A stretch of 64,000 nt of DNA from Cubamyces lactineus. Taxonomy: Eukaryota > Basidiomycota > Agaricomycetes > Polyporales > Polyporaceae. Positions 34,526 through 43,719 of this stretch are shown here, piece by piece (within the stretch, counting starts at the first letter, position 1; every line of letters begins with the position of its first letter). Where the stretch lies: positions 62,001 to 126,000 of the forward strand of contig JACDTU010000012.1 in NCBI GenBank assembly GCA_022376465.1, written 5' to 3'. The notes under the pieces are model-generated. The model was not told where the DNA came from. It searched no databases and saw only the letters and a list, made by a program, of their open reading frames with translations. The position numbers and the translations under genes are program-made.

Positions 34526-35909
34526 TCATAGACGAAGGCTCAGACGGGAGATCAAGTACTCCCCATCGTCCGCCCCCTTCTCCCACATGCACTCACCGAT
34601 ATCCTTCTCTTCGCACACAACCGGGAATGTGGTCGCCCCCGGCGTCACCACCACGCTGCTGTCTGCTGAACTGGCGCGCGAGCTGATGGGCGAGTCGACG
34701 GCAGAGCCGGCTGAGCAATCCCTGGTCCCCCGGCAGGAGAACGCAGGGATATCAATCTCGGGTGCCTCAAATGTCGACTGCGTGCAGGGCGTAGCCGCGG
34801 GAGAGGAAGAGCGAGCGTTGCGCTCCGGGACGGTGTCCCCGATGTCCGTCTCCCTGCGCGGGCCCTCGGCGTTTGCGAAGGTCGCCCGCGCGGCGCTATC
34901 AGCCCTTGCCCGGAACTCCATAAGCTCGACGGCCGCGCTTCGCGCGTGCTCGCCGGCATGGGAGAGCTCGTCCTCGTGCAGGAAGAATGTATCCAGCTCG
35001 AGGATCGCCTGGCGCAACTCCGGCAGCGTGATGCGCGAGAGAGGGTTGAGTGCGAAGATACGCTGAAGGATATCGTTGGCGCCCTCAGAAATGGGCAGCA
35101 CGTCAAGGAGAAAATCGGGGTCGTGCACGAAGCGGCGGAAGCAATGATCCTCCATCGTCGCCTTCTGCCAGGGGTGGCGTCCACAGATCATGTTGATCAG
35201 GATGGCGCCGAGAGCCCAGATGTCGCTGAATCTCGTGCAGTAAGGCTTGTAGCCAAACTCGCGACCGATGCATTCTGTGAGGCATCGGTCAGCTTCGGTG
35301 ATGCAACGCGGGTTGGGAAGAACAAGACATACCAGGACTCATGTAGATTTTGGTTCCACAACCGAAGTCACTGACAATGGTTCGGTTGGTAGCCAGACCG
35401 AAGTCCGCGAGAAAGACTTCGGAGCCATCCTCATTGGTCAGGATGTTCTCTGGCTTGAGGTCCCGGTGGTAGACCCTCGCGTCGTGGCAAGCCTGGAGGG
35501 CATCCACGAGAGACACGAAGGCCTTGCGGAGGAGCTCGTCATTGTAGACGTACGTCCTCTTCTCACAGATGTGATCGAAGAGGTCGCCCCCGCGGTAGAA
35601 GTCCAGGATGATGTAGAAGTACGCATTATCCTCGAACGCGTCCTGGAGCGTGACGACGTTCGGATGCCCGGCAACTAGGCTCTGGAGGGCGATCTCCCTC
35701 CGCACCGTGCCGAGCTCAGACTCCTTCCGGTTGACCTTGGAGATGATCTTGATCGCCCGGTACAGCGAATCAGGATCAGCGGAGGGGTGCGTGTCCACTG
35801 CTTGATAGACAACACCGTAGGTGCCAGCCCCGAGGAGGCGCAGGAGTTGGTAGCGCTCATCGAGAATGCACCCGGTGAAGTCAGGCATGCTAGACGCGGC
35901 GGTAGACAT
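34526..35909 (-). CDS. Serine/threonine protein kinase, Ran1/Ksp1-like
   Basis: A single kinase domain fills the first two thirds: LLRLLGAGTYGVVYQAVD (Gly loop), AIKIISKVNRKES (catalytic Lys), YIILDFYRGGDLFDHI, VYHRDLKPENILT (HRD), VFLADFGLATN (DFG), GCGTKIYMSPECIG (activation segment and APE-like SPE), DIWALGAILINMICGRHPW and ILQRIFALNPLSRITLPEL. A disordered Ser/Ala-rich tail ends SRLSLRL. The kinase type resembles S. pombe Ran1/Pat1 and yeast Ksp1/Sks1, which respond to nutrients. One intron near 35275-35330. Upstream of the start is a run of ACACACACCGCACCC. The specific pathway is inference. Confidence 0.88.
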
Positions 35910-36305
35910 GGCGAAGAAGGGAGAGCGGGGGGAAGGATAGGGCGGGTGCGGTGTGTGTGTGAGGGAGGAGTGAGCAGTTGCGTTCACCTGGAACGGGCAG
36001 AAAGCTGAGGGCTTAGGGAGGATTTTGCCCTGCTTATATGCCCTCACAGAGCACATCCGCGGTCGTAGACCTGGACCATAGCAGACCTCGGATGCATCGT
36101 CGAACTTGTTCCCGAGAACATCGCACGCTGAAGTCCGTCGTCTGGATACCCGACGCCGTAGTTTAGCGTCCAGTATTGTGATCGAGCCTGCTCAGGCATC
36201 CGAAGTGTGCGGAAACACACTGAAAAGTGTTCCATAACGCGGTGGTCGCTCGGGCGTATACGAAGCCGCAGTGAAATATCCACATCGAGCAGAGGCAACA
36301 GGCTC
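35910..36305. other. Kinase promoter region
   Basis: About 400 bp upstream of the kinase gene, with a GT-rich run (GTGTGTGTGTGAGGGAGG) at about 35952-35970 on the plus strand. Nothing coding is convincing here. Confidence 0.45.
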
Positions 36306-36760
36306 TCAATACAGGCTTAGCGATTCTTTGTCACGATGAGACACATATTGAGTGCCATGCGTGTTAGAGTCCATGTTAGCTACAACACCGCGGTACCACA
36401 GCCAGTCCCGTAAAACTGGGAAACCCATCAGCCCATATTCTGACGTCCGCACAGCCCGGAGGGCAACCGCAGGGCCCAGAGCACTAAACCAGCGGTCTTC
36501 GACAATATCCTCAGTCAAGATCGCAATATCCGACGTATCGTTGAGATCTTGACCGGGAGTGTGCATTTCTCTGCCTAGCTCTCTCCGGTACAGCCACGCT
36601 GGAAGGACACATCAGGCCGGATTTGCTCACCGGTGTCGTCGATCATGCGTGGCCCCCGTGCCCTGGACCTCGGTACCGCAAACATGAGGGCCTCGAGCAA
36701 CCCAGATCGCTCTATTCGAGCGAATATACCACCATGAAGGCGGAAGCTTTGATATGCAAA
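36306..36760 (-). CDS. Possible two-exon gene fragment, unrecognised
   Basis: Two open stretches join in frame over a canonical intron (about 36577-36632, gtgagc..gctag). They read DYSKFAYQSFRLHGGIFARI, then PRSRARGPRMIDDTGREM, then QDLNDTSDIAILTEDIVEDR and FSALGPAVALRAVRTSEYGL, and end VSHRDKESLSLY. The composition looks like protein rather than chance, and the splice signals are good. However, no ATG lies at the 5' end of the first block. The upstream minus-strand segment at 36960-37320 (with PLASVTVALLSSAYVFIAAL) may be another exon or a neighbouring remnant. I do not recognise the family. It could be a real small gene or a decayed one. Confidence 0.35.
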
Positions 36761-38763
36761 CTTGGAATAGTCCACTGGGGCTTCGGTGGTAGGCAAGTGG
36801 TGGATTGGCGGCGCGCTATGTGCTGTTATACGCGTGTCACGAGATTGCGGATAAGGTGATACTTTCCTTGTGTTGGAAACGTCGGAAATTGAAGGTGTCC
36901 ACTAGACCAATAATATGTTGCTCGTCCTATTAGATGTAAGTCAGCGGTGAAGTCGAATACAACACTTGGTTCGTTCAAGCGCGGCTATGAAGACGTACGC
37001 ACTGGAGAGTAGCGCCACGGTTACACTTGCAAGCGGCGTTCCGATGAGTACGCACAGCATCTTGCCATTTCTGCAGCACACACCTGGAGCAAGTATATCT
37101 TGCCTGCATGCCGCAAATACATGACACGGACAGAGCCCGATGCTCATCCATGTATGAATGAGCGTAATCTGGTAGCACTTCTGAACCCAAGGCGAGACCA
37201 TCAACGACCTTGACGGAGGGCCATCTTCGCCTTCGATCACTTCGTAGAACGTAACGAATCGCCGAAATGTCACGATGCGTCGCAACCACTCCAGTAGCCG
37301 TGAATATACCGGTAGATACCAAGACTATGGGCCCAACGGTCCATTTGCGACCAGTTCAACGTTCGAGCCGTCTGTCAAGAGCCTGCTCACGGTTCGCGTT
37401 GGTTCCAGATGCGCCCTCTGCGCGGGGCGCGGGGCCCGTTGGGATGGGGTTAAAGCGTAAATACGATGCCCCGTGTGTCCGGTCGGGAAGCCAGAGCGCG
37501 CGCAGCAAATTGGGAAGGTCAGGAAGGTTGAACGATCGTCGAGAATCCCGCGATGCCAAGGACAACTGGGCAGGTACCGTGAGGGTCGGACCCAGGACCA
37601 CCCAGGAGCGTGCGCCTTCATTTAGAGAGCAGTGCCTTGGCGGCGAGTCAGTGTGGTTTCGTGTGGCGGAAAAGAGAACGAAAGGCCTACTTGATGTTTC
37701 GCACCGTAGCGTGGGTTGTGTATGTGCAGCGCGCGACCTACACATGCCGGCATGTTGAGAGATGGCTGAGTGGGAGCTTCGCCACGGGCACCCTGATTCG
37801 AACAGCCTCGGGCAGTTGCTCTGGGTCCATTGACGCGACGTCATAGAAATGATTAATCCGGTTTCACCGACACTTGTAATTGCGAGGCGCTGCAGCACTT
37901 AACGCGGCGCTCTAGGCGCATGTCACATCTGCTCGCCCACCACCTGCAGCCGCAGACAGAGCCACATGCCTGCCATATGGGCTCCGAGTTACAGCTGCAG
38001 GGGGCGCGAATGCGAGGCAATTATCAGATCGCACACGGTTTCCACGCAGCACACGGAGACAGGAAGTCTGAATTATCGATCTGCTAGCTGCAGCATTAAG
38101 GCGTGCCGCGGCCCATGTCAATGCAGCCGGCTGAGCATGTGCACTGGGAGGGGGAAAGAAGGGTGGAGAAAGTCGAGCAATGGAACGGCCGCTGTCGAGA
38201 GGAGACTAGAGAGAATATGGGACGTCTGAGGGTGCAGATGAGCCGGCCGGGAATTGGCCACGGGCGGAGAGGGTCGGAGGAGGGGGAGTGAGGGAATGAG
38301 CACAGATTGCGGTCGCTGTGGGCGGTTGTCTCCTGACTGCAGTGTCCAGCCGTCCGAGCTTGCTCCCGACCTCCCTTGCTCCCGGCCTTATCACCTCAAG
38401 CTCCCCCTTCACACGTCTCGCCTCCTATATAACCCTCCACTCGTCCTTTCTTCCATCTTTCCCTCCAATTCACATCCCCCACACTCATCCCAGAGGGCCC
38501 CCGTTCAGCCCTGCCTTGTGCCTCTCCAGCGCCGAGCTCGAGCTTTCCTGCGCCCGCCTCTCCGTGTACGTACCTTTCCGCCGACCGACCCGACTCCGTC
38601 CTACAGGTCCTTTGTCGCTCGCCTATCGCGATTCGAGCACATTCTGAAGCCCTCGTGTGATCTCCGACACCGCCGCAATCGCTTCAAGACATCGTTCCGT
38701 CCCCCGCAGCAACCCAGACGCACTCTCTCCTGAACCACATTTCCCCACTACACTATAGGCAAC
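36761..38763. other. Gene-poor stretch and promoter/leader of the Yippee gene
   Basis: About 2 kb. The 36960-37320 segment carries a hydrophobic minus-strand stretch that may belong to the doubtful fragment before it. From about 38360 to 38740 the plus strand is strongly CT-rich and lies between a TATA box and the Yippee ATG, so it is probably that gene's 5' leader of about 300 bp. Nothing else recognised. Confidence 0.45.
38426..38432 (+). promoter_or_regulatory. TATA box of the Yippee gene
   Basis: TATATAA precedes a pyrimidine-rich stretch and lies about 335 bp before the ATG at 38764, implying a long CT-rich leader. Confidence 0.5.
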
Positions 38764-39482
38764 ATGGGCATGAGCTACCGCCGTTACCTCTCTGGTGCAC
38801 GCATCTACGGGTGCTGCAAGTGCAAGACGCACCTCGCCACCATCCACTCCATGATCTCCCGGGTACGTCCGCTAATTACCCGCATTTCCTACTTTCCCGT
38901 CGCAGAGCTTACCTTTCTCACCGTTCGCAGGCATTCAACGGGCAGCACGGACGGGCCTATCTCTTTGACGGCGTGTGCGTACAAATACCTCATATCTCGC
39001 TCAGATTGGTCGCTTACCTAGCGTTGTTTCACGCCCGTATCCTCGTTCCAATTACCGCGTCCGCACACGCTATATTTGGCAATATGTATTCGGCCACTCC
39101 TGCGGTCGTCGCTCCTGGTCTCTCTGCTCTTGCCCCCTCCGCAGTGTGAACGTGATTGAGGGTGAGCCCAATGACCGGCAGATGACCACTGGGAACCACA
39201 CCGTGCGCGACATCTATTGCGTCAAATGCGGGCAGACGCTCGGCTGGAAATACGTACGTTTCCTCCATTCCCTTTCATCCCCTCTCTTGTTGCCCCAGAA
39301 CTCCCCTTCATTTCCGAGGGAGGGACGTGGTGAGGGCGGTCACAAAGAATGCGACAATGCTGACATGGTGCGCCTGCGCGCAAACTGCGGCGGTTTTCTA
39401 GGACTACGCGTACGAGCCCACACAGAAATACAAAGAGGGCAAGTACATCCTTGAGCGCAACCTGCTCGTCGACGTGCAGTGA
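38764..39482 (+). CDS. Yippee-like zinc-binding protein (Moh1 type)
   Basis: Small zinc-binding protein of the Yippee/Moh1 family, conserved in eukaryotes. In yeast Moh1 is linked to stationary-phase survival and the GID ubiquitin ligase. Four exons read [20 protein letters not shown], then [60 protein letters not shown] and [16 protein letters not shown]. The two Cys pairs (CCKC and CVKC) bind zinc, and [18 protein letters not shown] is the strongly conserved Yippee core. Length is about 110 residues, normal for the family. Intron 3 ends right before [13 protein letters not shown]. Confidence 0.94.
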
Positions 39483-42079
39483 CCGGCGCACACGCGCTGC
39501 GCCACTGGCGGCCGACGCCGCGCGCCCTTTCTCTCGAGGCATATGGCGGGCCGGACGCTGGCAGCCCCGTAATGTTCAAATATGCTGCAGGGGCTGCTGC
39601 ACCACGTCCTCGCCCGCCGTGCCCGTAAGGGCGCGCATATGGCGTCTACCTCCACGTCTGACGGTTCACATCCGATCTTGGTCCTGCGTCGCCGATCCTC
39701 CAGGTTTTCCCCTCGTCCGCCCCCTTCCATTCACCCACTCGGCATCCATCACACTCACCACTGCCGTTCGCTGTCTCCGCCGCCACAATGCTTGGTCATG
39801 CGAAGAGCGTTCGGCCATCCTCACTGACGCAACACGTCCACGCTGCATAAGCTCACGTCTTCCACGACCTTCTTGAGCTCCCAGCTGGAACGTCTACCCG
39901 CGTATGCAGCGGTAATCCACACTGTCAATCCCAGCGGTGGTTACAACAGAACCTCCCGTGCAGCTCAGTGTTCCGGGTCCGTGTTCTTGGTGCCGTTGCC
40001 ACGCGGCGGTTGCATAGACAATGGCATACTACCTGCCTGTCTCCCTTACCCCCACCTGTCCTTCTACCCTGTACATCTCCCCGCGTCATCCCACCTTCCT
40101 ACCCACCTACTCACCCGTTCGCACCGCCTGGTTCATATCGCGGTTCTCCAGGCGCTCCCTCCACGTCCTCTCGGACGTACGCCCATATAAACTGCCTTAG
40201 AGTTCAGCCCCTCCTGGTTCGGATGCCCTTCTCTTCGCTCCTCAGCCATCCCAGCGGTTTCGCCTTCCACGTACCCGCCACGACCCGCTATGTACCACTA
40301 ATCACCCGCGCGAGCGTGCGCACCGACCGGCCTTACGTCCACACGCATTCCGTTCCATGGCTCGCCGTCGACGTACAGCAGGTCGGACGCCCCACGTGCC
40401 ACGCTTCGTGCATCCCTCCATCCTCCTCCCTTACCCCGTTGGTTCCTGTCTTCTCTACGTCTACACTTCCATTCCAGCCGCTTTTCGCTTCCTTTTACCC
40501 ATCTACATATTTCTTGAAGATCGAGGACGGATGTATGTTACTGTATATGTATATGTGACGCGCACGTAGCAGAGGAGAAGGTTCCTGTATAGACCGAATT
40601 CGAATGTATGTACATTGCTTATACGCACGGAGGAATGGATAAGAGAATTCGATGCTGTTTCACGATGAGTCTCATGTCATGAGTGTTCGAACATGCATGC
40701 GAGCTAGGTTCGAGAGGGTTTGTCGTTTGTAGAACCACCCCAACATTCGTCCTCTTCGCGTACAAGCCTAGTACTTCCTTTGCCGAACGTGCACTCGATC
40801 GATATGTTCGCTGAGCCTGGTGGCCATGCGAGGCGATCCGGCGAACGAGCGCGGAGAGGCGGAGAGTTCAGCGAAGTCGCCGGCCCTCTAGGCGTGCTCG
40901 CGCAGAAGCTAAAGTCAAAATCGGAATAGGCAAGCGGAGACCTGGAGGTTGGAGCGTGTGCGTCGATGGCGCGTCCGAGGCGTTCACCTCAGGTGCCAAG
41001 CCTAAGAGCACGTACGTACCAGTATCTCAACCAGCGTGTGCCTTACGAAACGCAGAGTTGTGTTGGGCGAAGTGGGCTGTCTATTGTGGACGCTACACTA
41101 CAAATTCATGGGCGGTACCCGCAGAGTGGTCACTGTAATGCAATTATTGATTGCGGGGGATCGTCAACAGGCACGGATGCGCGGTATGAACTCGGACTAG
41201 CTGTCAATCCGCTGGTCGCAAGACACTGTCGGATCTGTAGCGAGGCCGTAGAAACCAGAGGCACATGTACGATGCTGTACCTGTTACATTAGCCTACTGA
41301 CTTCTATGATATAATACCAACGTCGAGCCCAGGTGCTCTGCACCTTCGAAGTCCTTCGAATTCCGTGCAACATGGCCCACGCGCTGAGGTGAGATGACCA
41401 AGGAGTTCGGGATTGGATAACGCATCCCCCGTATCAGGACCAAGCATGTCAGAGAAGAGCAAGATAGCATGGAGCAAGCAGTTTGAGCACTCTAGACAGG
41501 AGGTGCAGCCACAGCGGTGGAATCCGAGGGGTGGCTAGAGGAGTACCCCATGACGCAGAAAGACGCGGAGGCGTGCAAGCCCGAAGAGCGTTATCTGAGT
41601 GAACTTTGGGGCAAGAGGGATAAAGCAGGACAAGGAGGCCACGCAAGAGTGTATTTGGCGGAAGAGGGATAGCGTGTGCTCGAGCGGCATAGATAGCGGA
41701 GGAGTGGAAAGGAAGTCCGGGTGCTCGATGCGGAGGGACGAGGTCGAGAAGTCGTGGGGTTGGAGACGCTGTCATGGACGTGGACACTGGGAGCGGCGCG
41801 CCGATGACGCGTGTCCACGCGCCGTGTGTAGAGCGTCCGATCCCAGAGAGCAAGAAGGCAGAAGAGAGGAGAAGGCTGGAGAGAGCGATCGCGTGGGCGG
41901 ACGGAATTCGGCCGAGCGACGTGGCTGGCAGGGGCAGGCGCGTTCGGATATGAGGCGGGGATGTTGTTGGGAGAAAATCGGGGACGGACGGAGAGAGGGT
42001 ATTTGGAATGTCGAGGGAAGGGCCGCTGGAGGTCTGGGGCAGGAGAGGGCGTCCGCGCGACGGGAGAGGGAGAGGACGG
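39483..42079. other. Gene-poor stretch downstream of the Yippee gene
   Basis: About 2.6 kb. The 39640-40500 part is C/T-rich on the plus strand and could be a long 3' UTR or a non-coding transcript. The 41600-42070 part is G/A-rich on the plus strand and lies directly left of the transposon. ORFs here are low-complexity or lack an ATG. No gene is supported. Confidence 0.45.
42072..42079. repeat. Target site duplication, left copy
   Basis: GAGGACGG directly abuts the left inverted repeat. The same 8 bases occur at 42759-42766 directly after the right inverted repeat. Confidence 0.85.
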
Positions 42080-42758
42080 AGGACCCCTGACAATTCACCA
42101 AAATGCCTGATGCCAAATTCGGACAAAAATCGCAAAATCAGAGGCCTGATCCCTGGTCTAATCCGGACAATTTGGGATCACCGAGAAGACAAGCCTCCTG
42201 CCAATATCCGCCAATATCCGGACAATCCGTCGACCATTGGATTAGGCCTGATCCCGCCTGCACCTACGGGTATCGCGGTATATGTCATACCGGTCTCTCT
42301 AAGCACCTAATACGCGAGAACACTTAGCATCCTTCTATAATATCTTATACCCGTATACTCTGGGCCAAATCAACGCCAAAATAGGCAGATTACTATTATC
42401 GGACAATGTTAAAACCCCTTCACTACATCCCATAGTTCGTCCTCACCGGCATTTGCTAACGCATTGGCTTTACATATGAAGACATGATTGGGGCTATGTA
42501 GACGTCTATTCATGCGGTGAGACCTCTAGCGCATCGACTACAGGGAAATGTGCTTGGAATAGGGCCTGATCTGTGAAATCCGGACAATTCGCGCTCGTAT
42601 ATAGGCCTGAGGAAAAGTCCGGACATGGGTGGCGAAAAACTCAAAATGCCTGGTCTAATCCGGACAAAATCCGCGTTTTGGAGGCCTGATCTACCGGACA
42701 GACATTGCCCATTTTCGAGAAATCGGATCAGGCATTTTGGTGAGTTGTCAGGGGTCCT
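42080..42758. mobile_element. Non-autonomous DNA transposon (hAT-like MITE), 679 bp
   Basis: The first 32 bases (42080-42111, starting AGGACCCCTGACAA) and the last 32 (42727-42758, ending TTGTCAGGGGTCCT) are inverted copies with a single mismatch. A perfect 8-bp direct duplication (GAGGACGG) flanks the element. An 8-bp duplication is typical of hAT-superfamily insertions. The inside has no transposase coding sequence. It is A/T-richer than its surroundings and full of short repeated motifs (ATCCGGACAA, GGCCTGAT). The near-identical ends suggest a fairly young insertion. The superfamily call is inferred from duplication length, because the terminal bases do not match the usual CA-type hAT ends well. 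Confidence 0.85.
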
Positions 42759-42766
42759 GAGGACGG
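42759..42766. repeat. Target site duplication, right copy
   Basis: GAGGACGG, identical to the left copy at 42072-42079. Confidence 0.85.
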
Positions 42767-43374
42767 CCGCACCGAAGTTGTTGGGGAACGCCAGACGGCC
42801 AGACGACGTAAGCGGATGAGATCAAGCTGATGACACAGCGTGGGTGAGTGACGACTCTGAATCGGACGGGTCAGCCCGCCTCCCTGGTCTGCTCAGCCTC
42901 TGTGGGCAGACCGAGGCGGATGGTGGGAGGAGGAGAGATATGTCCTGTGCAGGGGGCCCTGTTATACGCGCCAGAGAGAATAAAAAGCGGAAATCGAACG
43001 ACGGGAGGTGAGTAGACGGAGGGCGGGGAAAAGCCAAAAGAAGCGCTGGTTGGGCCGGCCGGCCGGGAGGGCGCTGTTGTCGCGGGCTACCGGATCGGGC
43101 AGGAATAGATATGGACAACTCGTTGGGGATGCGTCGTTTCAACTTTGGCAGCGCTTAGGCTCAGCCCTTTGCTCGCAGCCACCTCTCGCGAATATATATC
43201 TTACCCCAGCCCCTCCGCTCCTTTCGCCTCACTCGTTCCTTGCTCACGCCCCCTCCTCTTCCTCCTGCCCCGCGTCTCTGAAGCCGGCCAAGCGTCCTCT
43301 GTCCTAGCCCTCTCCTGCTCATCAAAAAGGCCCCTGCTTCCTCCGCGTATCCCGACCTTCCCGACTCACTCACC
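42767..43374 (+). promoter_or_regulatory. Promoter region of the small Ser/Pro-rich protein
   Basis: About 600 bp between the transposon and the next ATG. A CT-rich stretch of about 150 bp (43200-43360) follows a TA-rich core element and should be the 5' leader. Confidence 0.45.
43192..43199 (+). promoter_or_regulatory. Candidate TATA element of the small Ser/Pro-rich protein
   Basis: ATATATAT in otherwise GC-rich sequence, about 180 bp before the ATG and directly before a CT-rich leader. Confidence 0.45.
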
Positions 43375-43719
43375 ATGAGTAAGTCTCCCGACGCGTCCTT
43401 GGCCTTCTACGAGCGCGTCTCTGACCTTTACGCTTCAGCTGTCATGACTGTCACCGCTGCCGTACCCTCCCCTTTCAACCCTACCGCGTCTCGCCCTCGC
43501 ATCTCGTCACCGCTCGCCGCTTCAGCCCAGCCACGACCCGTCTCCTCCCGAACGCACTCGTTCCCTACATCTCGCCCGCTTCGCCCCTTCCCTTCGCTCG
43601 CCGTGAACACTTCCAAGGCTTCGTCTCGAAAGCCTGTGAAGATCATTGAGCCTCCCGCCAACTTCAAGGGCGCGTTCGTCCTCAACCTTACCCAGGCAGA
43701 GCTCAGCAGGCAAGACTAG
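43375..43719 (+). CDS. Small Ser/Pro-rich protein, unrecognised
   Basis: A single open exon of 114 residues with a good start context (CACCATGAG). The N-terminus MSKSPDASLAFYERVSDLYA looks like an amphipathic helix. The middle is Ser/Pro/Arg-rich (SRPRISSPLAASAQPRPVSS), and the C-terminus KIIEPPANFKGAFVLNLTQA is less biased and probably conserved. No signal peptide or membrane segment. A TATA-like element and a CT-rich leader support expression. I do not recognise a family; a small cytosolic or nuclear regulatory protein is possible but unproven. Confidence 0.6.
   Translation: MSKSPDASLAFYERVSDLYASAVMTVTAAVPSPFNPTASRPRISSPLAASAQPRPVSSRTHSFPTSRPLRPFPSLAVNTSKASSRKPVKIIEPPANFKGAFVLNLTQAELSRQD

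Noticed and set aside
37750..37850. tRNA-like pieces: GGCTGAGTGG (D-arm-like) and GATTCGAAC (T-arm-like)
   Set aside because: The two pieces lie on opposite strands. The T stem would have only three pairs, and no acceptor stem can be formed.
37356..37898. Minus-strand ORF of 180 codons
   Set aside because: It opens with GTG, is arginine-rich like random GC-rich sequence, and no splice extension improves it.
39968..40558. Plus-strand ORF of 196 codons after the Yippee gene
   Set aside because: Low-complexity Ser/Pro/Leu from CT-rich DNA; no conserved block and no splice signals in agreement.
41449..42135. Minus-strand ORF of 228 codons left of the transposon
   Set aside because: It opens with TTG, not ATG. 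Its first residues are the transposon's inverted repeat, and the rest is low-complexity Leu/Pro/Ser from G/A-rich DNA. The same residues (IRHFGELSGVLR) appear at the other transposon end, which explains the apparent similarity.
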